The notes beneath the pieces were generated by a model. That model saw only the letters and a list, made by a program, of their open reading frames with translations, had not been told where the DNA came from and made no database searches. From Polyangia bacterium (GTDB lineage: Bacteria; Myxococcota_A; Polyangia; Nannocystales; Nannocystaceae): DNA of 64,000 bases. Shown one piece after another: positions 34,435 to 42,460 of the stretch; position 1 is the first letter of the stretch, and every line of letters begins with the position of its first letter. Both the position numbers and the translations under genes were made by a program. Where the stretch lies: NCBI GenBank assembly GCA_030424595.1, contig JAUHWG010000016.1, forward strand, positions 1 to 64,000, given 5' to 3'.

Positions 34435-36018
34435 CTAGGGGGCCTGCGTGGGCTCCCAGACGCAGCGAAAGCCGATATCGGCCCGCCTGTCCCGAAGCTC
34501 GACCGCCTCGCGTCCGCCGACCCGGAGCTCCTCATCGTCGATCGACCAGAAGCTGCCGCCGCGGAGCACCCGCTCGTCGGCGTCGCCGCTCTGGGTCCAC
34601 TCCCAGACGTTGCCGGCGAGATCCTCGAGGTACCAACGACCACGACCGCGACGGTAGGAGCCGACTTTGGCGGTGCCGTGGTGGCCGTCGCGGCGATCGA
34701 AGAGGTTCTCGTTCTTCGAGCACTCGCGGCCGCAGGCGTTGACCAGCTCGGGGTCGGGATCGTCCTCGCCCCAGGCGTAGGAGCGCTGCTGATCGCCGCC
34801 GCGGGCGGCCCACTCCCACTCGGCCTCGGTCGGCAGACGGCCGCCCTGGGCCCGGCAGTAGCTCTCGGCCTGGTGCCAGCTCACGCAGTTCACCGGGTGT
34901 TTGCGTCGCCCGGTCTTCGAGCCGTTGCAGAGGCCGCTCCGCTGCTCCCGCTCGGCGTCACTGATCTCGGCCCAGTCGACGGTCGTCGGCGCCTGCGAGC
35001 ATGCGCCGGCTCGGGCGCAGCGGCTGTACTCGGCGACCGTGACCTCGTGGATCCCGATGCAGAGCCCGTCGACGCTCTGATTGCCGCCCCAGCTGCCCCA
35101 CTCGCCGCTGCTGCTCGGGGTGAAGATGCCGCCCTCGACCTCGACCGAGCCGCGGGGGCAGCGGCCCTTGGCGGAGCGCTCGGCGTCTTTCTCTCCGCGC
35201 TGGGTGCCCTCGCTCGGAGAGATCGCCTCGACCTCGATCCGCAGGAGCGCGCCGCAGCCCTCGGGCGGTCGGTTGTCGCTGTAGCCGCTGCAGGCCGCCG
35301 GATCGCCGTCCGATCGGCGAAAGCCGCGGGCGTGGGTCGAGCTGACCCCGCCGCCCGCACCCTCGCCGACGCCGCCAGGGAGGCCCACTTCGGCCCCGGC
35401 CTTGACCCCGGCCCCGCTCGCCGAGGTCAGCTTGAAGGCCCCGACGCTGAGGTTGGTGACGACGTGGGTCGCTCCGTCGCAGCGACCCTCGAGGGCGTCG
35501 GCGTCGAGCGCCTCGATCAGGCCCCCGCCCTCGGCCTCGTAGGCGCCGACGTAGGTCATCGCCAGGCTGAGGGCGCCGTGGCGCTCGAGCTCCGCCTCGA
35601 GGCGGGCGGCGCCGAGCGGGATCTTGGCGTAGAGCTCGTCGGCGGAGCGGATCGAGGAGTTGTCGACCTTCTGCTGGACGCCGGAGAAGGCGTAGCGTCC
35701 GCGGGCGTGGCAGCGGCGGAGCACCTCCATCTCGCAGCCCTCGTAGCGGACGACGACCAGGTGATCGCCGCGGAGCACCTGGGACTCGAGGGCGCCCCGC
35801 TCGGCGGAGGGCCACTCGATGATCAGCGGGCGGTCGTGGCTCTTGGCGACGCCGCAGCGGGCCTGGCCGGTGGCTCCCGCGAGATCCTGGGTCGGCGCCA
35901 GGTGAGACGCGAGGTTTCCGCGCGAGCGTCCGCAGGCCGCCGCGAGGGCGACCGCGCAGAGGCCAAGGCCGAAGAGGAGCGGCCGGGCCGAGCAGGCGAC
36001 GCGTGCGACTCTCACCAC
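34435..36018 (-). CDS. Lipoprotein with formylglycine-generating-enzyme (SUMF1) fold, probably non-catalytic
   Basis: From a GTG at 36018 the product has 527 residues. The signal ends LAAAC (Cys29). An N-terminal domain of about 300 residues contains GATHVVTNLSVGAFKLTSASG, a pattern I associate with myxobacterial FGE-type lipoproteins, plus a Gly/Val-rich stretch. The C-terminal SUMF1 domain reads IGIHEVTVAEYSRCARAG, HPVNCVSWHQAESYCRAQGGRLPTEAEWEWAARGG, YLEDLAGNVWEWTQSG, VLRGGSFWSIDDEELRVGGR, DIGFRCV. In true formylglycine-generating enzymes the GGS(W/F) motif is followed by the copper-binding Cys pair; here that segment has no Cys. It is therefore likely a structural or ligand-binding C-type-lectin-like relative. 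No sulfatase gene is nearby. Confidence 0.85.
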   Translation of the reverse strand: MVRVARVACSARPLLFGLGLCAVALAAACGRSRGNLASHLAPTQDLAGATGQARCGVAKSHDRPLIIEWPSAERGALESQVLRGDHLVVVRYEGCEMEVLRRCHARGRYAFSGVQQKVDNSSIRSADELYAKIPLGAARLEAELERHGALSLAMTYVGAYEAEGGGLIEALDADALEGRCDGATHVVTNLSVGAFKLTSASGAGVKAGAEVGLPGGVGEGAGGGVSSTHARGFRRSDGDPAACSGYSDNRPPEGCGALLRIEVEAISPSEGTQRGEKDAERSAKGRCPRGSVEVEGGIFTPSSSGEWGSWGGNQSVDGLCIGIHEVTVAEYSRCARAGACSQAPTTVDWAEISDAEREQRSGLCNGSKTGRRKHPVNCVSWHQAESYCRAQGGRLPTEAEWEWAARGGDQQRSYAWGEDDPDPELVNACGRECSKNENLFDRRDGHHGTAKVGSYRRGRGRWYLEDLAGNVWEWTQSGDADERVLRGGSFWSIDDEELRVGGREAVELRDRRADIGFRCVWEPTQAP

Positions 36019-36085
36019 GGTCTCGAAGGCTACACCAGATCGCGCAGGGGCGGCGCGGCGCCGGCTCCAAAGCCCCGGCCTCGTG

Positions 36086-36673
36086 TCAGCGATCACGGTC
36101 GTCGCGGACCGCGGCGACCACCCGTGCGAGGGTCGCTGCGTCGTGATCGGCGCCGCCGACCCAGCGCAGGGCGCCGTCACCGTCGAGGACATAGGTGCTC
36201 GGCAGGCCGTCGATGCGGAAGCGGGCGGCGAGGACGTTGCCGACGTCGTGGATGACCGGCATGGTCAGGCCGTACTCGGCGGCCATCCTGATCGTCAGGT
36301 CGCGGCGCTCATCCTCGCCTATCGCGACGACCTGGAGGCTGGGATCGCGCTTCGCCAGCTTCACCAGCGCGGGCAGGGAGCGGCGGCAGGGGGCGCAGTA
36401 GCTGGCGAAGAACTCGACGACGATGACATCGCCGCGCAGCTCCTCGGAGGAGACCCTGCGGCCGTCGATCGCCTCTCGCTCGAAGTTGGGCGCGGGCGCG
36501 CTGAAGAGCGAGCTCGGCAGGGAGGGCGGCGGCGTGCGGGCGCAGGCGAAGGGGAGCGCAGAGGTGATCGTCAGGGCGAAGGCCGCGAGCCTCGCGACCT
36601 TCGGCGCCAGCGTTGGACGGTCTCGCGCGGCGATCGGGGCCCGCTCGTCTGGCGTTTGATCGGGTGCGTCCAT
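36086..36673 (-). CDS. TlpA/ResA-like thioredoxin-fold lipoprotein
   Basis: A 195-residue protein with a signal segment (VARLAAFALTITSALPFAC, possible lipid Cys44) and a thioredoxin-like domain: PNFEREAIDGRRVSSEELRGDVIVVEFFASYCAPC with the active-site Cys93-Ala-Pro-Cys96, then DGLPSTYVLDGDGALRWVGG containing the cis-Pro loop. Such proteins are extracytoplasmic thiol-disulphide oxidoreductases used in cytochrome c maturation or disulphide control. It sits between the FGE-fold lipoprotein gene (same strand, 67 bases downstream) and the divergent HTTM locus. A role in keeping cysteines of either neighbour reduced is only a guess. Confidence 0.9.
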   Translation of the reverse strand: MDAPDQTPDERAPIAARDRPTLAPKVARLAAFALTITSALPFACARTPPPSLPSSLFSAPAPNFEREAIDGRRVSSEELRGDVIVVEFFASYCAPCRRSLPALVKLAKRDPSLQVVAIGEDERRDLTIRMAAEYGLTMPVIHDVGNVLAARFRIDGLPSTYVLDGDGALRWVGGADHDAATLARVVAAVRDDRDR

Positions 36674-36820
36674 GGTGCCTTCAGGTCCGCGGCGCAGGGG
36701 TCGCCGCGGATCCTCGAGGTCGGACGATAGCAGCGGTCGGCGACGGTCTGGCCCGGGAAACCTGACGCTTGGACACCGGGGGCGAGAACGGCCCTTCGTG
36801 ATAGTGTCGCCGGCGATCCC

Positions 36821-39403
36821 ATGCTCCTCGGCACTGCTCTACGGTTCCTCGACGACGCGAAGTACACCCAGGTCCCGCCGGAGCTGGCCGTCGACGTCGG
36901 CTGGCTCTGGCTGATCCTCGCCTCCGCGCTCCTCTTCTGGCTCTGGACCCGGGCAGAGTCGGTGCGCCGCTCGATCCTCTCGCTCGAAGATCCGCGGACG
37001 ATGGCGGTCCTCCGGATCGGCTTCGCGATCATGACGATCCAGTGCTTCTGGAACATGAAGCCCTACTGGCGGATGCTCTGGAGCGACGAGGGGATCTTCC
37101 TGATGGAGGAGGCCCGCGAGCGCCTCGGTCGGACCTCGCTCAGCGGCTGGAGCAGCGAGGACGGCTTCTACGACTGGTGGGCGATCGCCAAGTTCTTCTG
37201 GAGCAAGTACTCGTTCTTCTTCTTCAAGGGCTCGCCCGAGTTCGTCACCGCCTACATGTACGCCTTCGCCGGTGTCCTCCTGCTCTACGCGGCGGGCGTC
37301 GCCTCGCGGATCACCGGCGTCCTGTCGATGGTGATGATGTGCTCGATCTACAACCGGAACTCGCTCTACTTAGAGGGCACCGACACGGTGTACCGGGTCT
37401 TCTGGATCCTCCTCATCTTCTGCAAGACGGGCCACGCCTGGAGCTTCGACAACTGGCTGCGCTGCCGGATCCTCCGCCGCCGCGGCAAGCTCCAGGAGAT
37501 CGGTGAGCCGCCGGATCCGGGCAAGGCGCCGATCTACCGCCTGATCCCCGCCTGGCCCCGCTACTTGATGATGGCCCAGCTGGTCGGGATCTACACCCAG
37601 ACCGGCGTCGTCAAGACCGGCTCGGTCTGGGCCCGCGGGGACGCGCTCTACTACGCGCTGAACATGGACCACTTCTACCGCTTCGAGGTCTACACCCAGC
37701 AGCTCTCGGCGGTGTTCTCGACCAACATCTTCAAGTGGATGACCTACGTCACCCACTGGTGGGAGGCGGGCTTTGGCGTGCTCGCCCTCGGCATGTTCCT
37801 CAAGTTCGGCCTCGATCACCGCGAGGACGGCTGGTACCAGGAGATGGAGCGTCGGCGCGGGCGGATGTGGCTCGGCCGCCTGGCGTTGATCGGCGCCTAC
37901 GCGGCGCTCTACAAGATCTTCCACGACGCCTACCCCTACTGCATCAACATCGGCAACAACCCGGTCCAGGCCCAGGTCGACGCTCGGGTCGCGGAGGGGC
38001 TCGGGCTCATCAACGCGATCTTCCTGGTCTATCTGCCGCTCTTGATCGTGATCTGGTGCGCGCTGCGGCGCTGGCCTATCCGCCTCTGGGGGCCGCGCAA
38101 GGTCGGCCCTGTGACGATCCCTGGCCTGCGGATCGATCAGCGCTGGGTCTACAGGTGGTTCCTCGGCCGCCGCACCTGGCTCACCCTAGGCCTCTGTTTT
38201 CACGGGATCCTCATCCTGTTTATGAACATCGGCATGTTCCCCTTCATCATGCTGATGACCTACGCAGCGTGGTTTAAGGGGGAGGAGTTCGCCGCCGCCG
38301 GGAGCTGGCTCTTGCGTCAGCTTCGCAAGGTCCGCTGGCTCGCGTGGATGGCCCCGGAGCGCGCAGATCGGCTGATGATCGCGGCCCAGCCGACCTCGAC
38401 CGTGCCCCTGCGCGGACGTCGACTGCCGGACGCGCTCGTGCTCCTGTCGGCGGGGATCGGCGTCTGTCTCGTGATCTACCGGATCACCGCCGAGGAGCTC
38501 GATAAGGAGCTGCTCACCGACTACACCTACCTCTGGATCGGCGGCACCTTCGCGGTCGCCGCGATCTTCCGCTTCATCGGCCGTAGGGGCCCCTCGGTGA
38601 CCCTCTGGAACGGCGGACCCGCGCTCGCCTACGGGACCCTCGGGAGGACCTTGGCCTTGGCCGCGACCCTCTGGCACGGCTCGGCGGTCACCTTCACCCT
38701 CTTCCCGAGCTACCCGATCTTCGCCAAGTGGCGGGGCCAGGGGCGGGCGATCTTCTCCAAGTGGACCTCGGGGAGCGGGACCAGCCAGAGCTGGCGGATG
38801 TTCGCCCCCAACCCGCCGCGGGCGAACAGCTTCATGAAGACGGTGGTCGTCGAGCCCGACGGCGATCGCTGGGATCTGCGCAACAACTCCTACACCTACC
38901 GCCCCTTCCCGTGGATCTGGAACGATCGGATGCGGAAGATGCACCGGCGGATGGTCGGCAAGGGCAAGTGGTACCTGAAGTACTGGAGCGCCTATCACTG
39001 CCGCGAGTGGTTGCTGGCGACCGGCGTCTACCCGACCAAGATCGAGGTGTTCAAGATCGTCACCCGGATCCCCTCGCCGGAGCAGGTCGCGAAGAAGGGC
39101 TGGTATCGGCCGCGGGATCTGCCGGCGAAGGAGACGCTGGTCGAGACCCACCGCTGCCCGAAGGAGGGCCTGCCGATCTACATGAAGGAGCGCTACGGCC
39201 TCGAGGTCACCGACGAGGACCGGCAGCGCGCCGAGAAGGAGGCCGAGCGCCAGGCGCGGGGCGTCGAGAACCGGAAGAAGGCCTGGGAGCGGCGGCGGGA
39301 CTTCGGCGGCGAGGGGCCGACCAAGCCGAGCGCCGTCGGGATCTCCGCGCGCAAGGCTCGATCCGTGCTCGGTCGGTCCGGCCGAGGCGGAGGCGGTGGC
39401 TGA
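36821..39403 (+). CDS. HTTM-domain integral membrane protein fused to C-terminal X domain
   Basis: An 860-residue protein from the ATG at 36821. The first 550 residues are a multi-helix HTTM (horizontally transferred transmembrane) domain of the vitamin-K-dependent gamma-carboxylase superfamily: DPRTMAVLRIGFAIMTIQCFW, LEGTDTVYRVFWILLIFCKTG, LIPAWPRYLMMAQLVGIYTQTGVVKTG, ALYYALNMDHFYRFEV. After about residue 590 comes an additional membrane helix and a soluble domain marked SQSWRMFAPNPPRANSF (near 656), KIEVFKIVTRIPSPEQV and a charged C-terminus. That last block is homologous to the next gene. The family's substrate in bacteria is unknown. The stop overlaps the next gene's start by 8 bases. Confidence 0.88.
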   Translation: MLLGTALRFLDDAKYTQVPPELAVDVGWLWLILASALLFWLWTRAESVRRSILSLEDPRTMAVLRIGFAIMTIQCFWNMKPYWRMLWSDEGIFLMEEARERLGRTSLSGWSSEDGFYDWWAIAKFFWSKYSFFFFKGSPEFVTAYMYAFAGVLLLYAAGVASRITGVLSMVMMCSIYNRNSLYLEGTDTVYRVFWILLIFCKTGHAWSFDNWLRCRILRRRGKLQEIGEPPDPGKAPIYRLIPAWPRYLMMAQLVGIYTQTGVVKTGSVWARGDALYYALNMDHFYRFEVYTQQLSAVFSTNIFKWMTYVTHWWEAGFGVLALGMFLKFGLDHREDGWYQEMERRRGRMWLGRLALIGAYAALYKIFHDAYPYCINIGNNPVQAQVDARVAEGLGLINAIFLVYLPLLIVIWCALRRWPIRLWGPRKVGPVTIPGLRIDQRWVYRWFLGRRTWLTLGLCFHGILILFMNIGMFPFIMLMTYAAWFKGEEFAAAGSWLLRQLRKVRWLAWMAPERADRLMIAAQPTSTVPLRGRRLPDALVLLSAGIGVCLVIYRITAEELDKELLTDYTYLWIGGTFAVAAIFRFIGRRGPSVTLWNGGPALAYGTLGRTLALAATLWHGSAVTFTLFPSYPIFAKWRGQGRAIFSKWTSGSGTSQSWRMFAPNPPRANSFMKTVVVEPDGDRWDLRNNSYTYRPFPWIWNDRMRKMHRRMVGKGKWYLKYWSAYHCREWLLATGVYPTKIEVFKIVTRIPSPEQVAKKGWYRPRDLPAKETLVETHRCPKEGLPIYMKERYGLEVTDEDRQRAEKEAERQARGVENRKKAWERRRDFGGEGPTKPSAVGISARKARSVLGRSGRGGGGG

Positions 39404-40361
39404 CCCGGGATCCAGCCCGGGCGACGCTCCGCAGCCTTCGGGCGCGGGACGCAGCGATCGGCCCGGGGGCGGGCTCGGGCTCGGGCTCGGCGGGGAGCCG
39501 CGAAGATCCCCGGCAGTCGAGGACTCTGAGGGGGAGGCAGGCGCGGGCTCGGGGGATCCGCTCGCGCTCACGCTCCTCCACGGGGCGCCGCCTCGCGGGG
39601 CCGAGACCGTCGACGGCGGAGCCTGGGCCTACGGGCGCACGGGCTTCGCCCTCGTCAGCCTCTTCGTCGCCTATCACGTCCTCGCGCTGCTCCTCCACGT
39701 GACGCCGCACGGGGGCCTGGCGAAGCGGGCCAAGGAGACGATCGGCTACGGGATCAAGACCGGCGCCTACATCCGCGCGACCTCGAACATCCAGAGCTGG
39801 TCGATGTTCGCCCCCAACCCGCACCGCTCGAACGTCTTCGTCCGCGTTCTCGCCGAGGATCAGGCGGGCAAGATCTGGGACCTCGGCCACGACATGCACG
39901 GCCGTCGCCGCTACCCCTACGTGTTCTACGACCGGATGGCGAAGATCAACCGGCGCCTCGCCGACCGCGGCGCCTATCTCGAGCCCTACGCCGCCTGGGC
40001 CTGTCGCGAGTGGGAGCGGACCCACGGCGGCGAGCCGGCCCGGCGGGTCCACCTGGTCAAGATCTCCTCGAGGGTGCCGCCGCCGGAGGAGGTCGTCCCG
40101 GCGCCGGAGACGATCCGCCCGTCGTGGACGACGATCGGCCACGACCCGCTCCGCCTCGAGCTCAAGCGCGAGCCGCTCAAGGTCCTTGAGTGCGCGATGC
40201 TCCGCGAGGGGCAGCTCTCCCCCGAGCGACGGGCGCAGCTCGGCCTGCCGAGGGCCCCGGAGGGCCACTACAGGCCGGTGAGGGAGCGCGGGTTGGAGCG
40301 TGCGGCCCTGAAGGAGAGCGCGCAGGAGAGCGCGCCGGAGAAGGGCGGCGAAGGGGAGTGA
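39396..40361 (+). CDS. Stand-alone X-domain membrane protein paralogous to the C-terminus of the upstream HTTM fusion
   Basis: A 321-residue protein from a GTG at 39396, overlapping the upstream gene by 8 bases. A Gly/Ser-rich N-terminus is followed by one helix (GRTGFALVSLFVAYHVLALLLHV). The soluble domain has SIQSWSMFAPNPHRSNVF-like sequence (near residue 134), YPYVFYDRMAKINRRLADRG, ACREWERTHGG and RVHLVKISSRVPPPEEV. These align by eye with SWRMFAPNPPRANSF, WIWNDRMRKMHRRMVGKG, CREWLLATG and IEVFKIVTRIPSPEQV of the fused protein. The helix also aligns, so the homologous block is about 170 residues. Role unknown; likely a soluble/periplasmic partner of HTTM proteins. It overlaps or abuts the next gene at its stop. 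Confidence 0.82.
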   Translation: MADPGSSPGDAPQPSGAGRSDRPGGGLGLGLGGEPRRSPAVEDSEGEAGAGSGDPLALTLLHGAPPRGAETVDGGAWAYGRTGFALVSLFVAYHVLALLLHVTPHGGLAKRAKETIGYGIKTGAYIRATSNIQSWSMFAPNPHRSNVFVRVLAEDQAGKIWDLGHDMHGRRRYPYVFYDRMAKINRRLADRGAYLEPYAAWACREWERTHGGEPARRVHLVKISSRVPPPEEVVPAPETIRPSWTTIGHDPLRLELKREPLKVLECAMLREGQLSPERRAQLGLPRAPEGHYRPVRERGLERAALKESAQESAPEKGGEGE

Positions 40362-40363
40362 TC

Positions 40364-42193
40364 GTGGCCTATGCGGCGCTCTTCGAGGCGGCGAAGCGGC
40401 GCCCGCCGGTCGACGTCTCGGCGGACAGCGGCGCGGGGACCCTGGCGATCTTCGGCCTGGTTCTCCTCCCCGTCCTCTTCTTCGCGCTTCGGCCGGCGCT
40501 GTGGCGGCGGCTGTGGCGGACCCGGATCGACCCGCGACCGGCGGCGCTGATGCGGATCGCCTTCGGCGTCGTCGTCCTCTGGAGCCTCGTCGATCTCCTG
40601 CCCTCGGTGAGCATGCTCTTCACCGACGAGGGCCTGTGGCCGACCGCCCTCGCCCGCAAGCGCTACGGCGGCCTGCTCTCCGAGGTCTGGGATCCCGAGG
40701 GGGGCTTCGCCAGCGCCTGGGACCTCTGCAGGGCGGTCTTCCGCCGCTTCTCGGTCTTTCACCTGCGCTCGGACCCGCCCTTCGTCTTCGCCGTCTACGG
40801 CCTGACGATCGCCTCGGTCGTCGGCCTCATCGTCGGCTGGCGGACCCGGCTGATGACGATCGGCGCCTGGCTCCTGATCAACACGGTCTACGGCTACAGC
40901 CCGATCTTTTACACCGGCGGGGACACGGTGATCCGGGTCTTCCTCTTCCTGGGGATCTTCCTCCGCTGGGGCGAGGCCTACTCGCTCGACGGGTGGCGAC
41001 GTCGGCGTCGGGCGATCCTCCGCGAAGGGGTCCGAGCGCTGCCTGGGCCGTCGCTGATCCCGGCGTGGCCGGTGCGCCTGATGATGCTCCAGCTGGCGAT
41101 CATCTACGGGGCCACAGGCGCGCTCAAGAGCGGGATCACGTGGTTCGACGGGACGGCGCTCTACTACGCGCTCAACCTCGACCACTTCTACCGTCACCCG
41201 GTCCAGATCCCCTTCGTCGCGCTCCTCCAATGGAGCGGGATCCTGCCCCTCCTGACCTGGATCACGCGGCTCTGGGAGACGCTCTTCCCGCTCGTGCTGG
41301 TCGGCCTCGGGCTCCAGGCGTTCGAGCGTGAGCGCGGGCAGACGCGGCTGTGGGGGGATGCACCGCGGCTGCGCCGGTACCTCTCCTACGCCTGCGTCGC
41401 CGGATTCTTCGTCCTCGTGGCCTACCTAGGCGCCCTCGCGACGGCCTACTACTACGACGTCGAGCTCTCGCCCTGGCCGACGGTCGACCGGATGACGATG
41501 GCGAGGTTCGTCCAGGCGGCGGCGCTCCTCCTGCCGGGGCTGGTGATCGGCGCCTTCCTGTGGATCCGTCGCTCCGCGCCCCGTCTCCACGCCTGGCTCC
41601 TGACCTGGGTGTTGGGGCGGCGGCTCTGGCTCGGGGCTGGGGTCGGCCTCCACCTCGGCATCGAGCTCCTGATGAACGTCGGGACCTTCGTCCAGGTCAT
41701 GCTCGCGATCTACCCGCTGTGGCTCCGCGGCGCCGAGGTCGACGCGCTCTGGCGCTGGGTCGGGACGCGGGCCCTTCCGCCTGGGCAGGGGGGAGCGCCC
41801 GCCCGTCGCGGGCTTGGCGGGTGGCTACGGGCGCCGGCGCGGCGCCTGCGATACCGCGAGGAGCGGCCCTGTTTTGTCGTCCTCCACGGCGATGACGAGG
41901 GGTCGATCCGCCGGGCCGCGCTGCTGCGCTGCTGGGACCTCGCCGGGCGCCTCCGCTTTGAGCCTGTGGCAGGAGAGCTGGCCGGCGATAGGCTGCGCCT
42001 CCGCACGCCAGACGGGCTCGACCTCGTCGACGGTCGCGCGGGCGCGAAGCTCTGTCGTCTCCTGCCTGGCCTGTGGATCGCCGCGCCGCTCAGCCTCCTC
42101 CCAGGGCTGGGGCCGGTGCTCGGCGGCCTCGCGCTCAGGGTCTTGGGCCAAGGGCGGGCGAGCGGGGCCGACGGCGAGGGGGTGCAAACGTGA
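40364..42193 (+). CDS. HTTM-domain membrane protein with degenerate DCC/DUF393-like C-terminal domain
   Basis: A 609-residue protein from the GTG at 40364, which has AAGGGGAG at an ideal distance; a GTG at 40358 overlapping the previous stop is the alternative. The HTTM domain reads DPRPAALMRIAFGVVVLWSL, TGGDTVIRVFLFLGIFLRWG, LIPAWPVRLMMLQLAIIYGATGALKSG and ALYYALNLDHFYRHPV, closely matching the first HTTM gene. From about residue 500 (CFVVLHGDDEGSIRRAALLRCWDLAGRLRFEPV, LPGLWIAAPLSLLPGLGPVLGGLALRVLG) it follows the plan of DCC1/DUF393 thiol oxidoreductases (YDGxCxxC, RLRFVPL, LPxLWPLAPLxxxPGV). The CxxC is absent (GDDEGS in its place). Function unknown. Confidence 0.85.
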   Translation: MAYAALFEAAKRRPPVDVSADSGAGTLAIFGLVLLPVLFFALRPALWRRLWRTRIDPRPAALMRIAFGVVVLWSLVDLLPSVSMLFTDEGLWPTALARKRYGGLLSEVWDPEGGFASAWDLCRAVFRRFSVFHLRSDPPFVFAVYGLTIASVVGLIVGWRTRLMTIGAWLLINTVYGYSPIFYTGGDTVIRVFLFLGIFLRWGEAYSLDGWRRRRRAILREGVRALPGPSLIPAWPVRLMMLQLAIIYGATGALKSGITWFDGTALYYALNLDHFYRHPVQIPFVALLQWSGILPLLTWITRLWETLFPLVLVGLGLQAFERERGQTRLWGDAPRLRRYLSYACVAGFFVLVAYLGALATAYYYDVELSPWPTVDRMTMARFVQAAALLLPGLVIGAFLWIRRSAPRLHAWLLTWVLGRRLWLGAGVGLHLGIELLMNVGTFVQVMLAIYPLWLRGAEVDALWRWVGTRALPPGQGGAPARRGLGGWLRAPARRLRYREERPCFVVLHGDDEGSIRRAALLRCWDLAGRLRFEPVAGELAGDRLRLRTPDGLDLVDGRAGAKLCRLLPGLWIAAPLSLLPGLGPVLGGLALRVLGQGRASGADGEGVQT

Positions 42194-42207
42194 GCCATCC
42201 TCGGGGC

Positions 42208-42351
42208 GTGACGGGCGTGACTGGCGTGACCGGCGTGACCGGCGTGACGGGCGTGACGGGCGTGACCGGCGTGACGGGCGTGACGGGCGTGACGGGCGTG
42301 ACGGGCGTGACCGGCGTGACGGGCGTGACGGGCGTGACGGGCGTGACCGGG
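42208..42351. repeat. 9-bp tandem array, 16 units of GTGACSGGC
   Basis: Sixteen contiguous 9-bp units (GTGACGGGC, GTGACCGGC, one GTGACTGGC) begin 15 bases after the HTTM gene stop. A 66-codon frame (42190-42390) starting at a GTG overlapping that stop would read (VTG)n, but has no other content and is not called as a gene. There are no spacers between the units, so this is not a CRISPR. Confidence 0.92.
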
Positions 42352-42460
42352 AGCATGCGCCGCGGGGCTGCGCCGCGGGGCTGCGCCTAGGCGAAGGCGC
42401 GGGCGGCTGCGCGACGCGGGGTGAGAGCCTAGGGCGCGAGGGCGCCCGTAGGCGTCGCGG

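Noticed and set aside
34435..36018. Annotation as sulfatase-activating formylglycine-generating enzyme.
   Set aside because: The cysteines needed for catalysis are not present after the GGSF motif and no sulfatase gene is close.
42208..42351. Possible CRISPR array.
   Set aside because: Units are 9 bases and contiguous, with no spacers; no cas genes in the window.
42190..42390. A 66-codon frame of (VTG)n starting at a GTG that overlaps the HTTM stop.
   Set aside because: It consists almost only of the 9-bp array; no motif, no signal peptide, and the ends look like ordinary GC-rich intergenic sequence.
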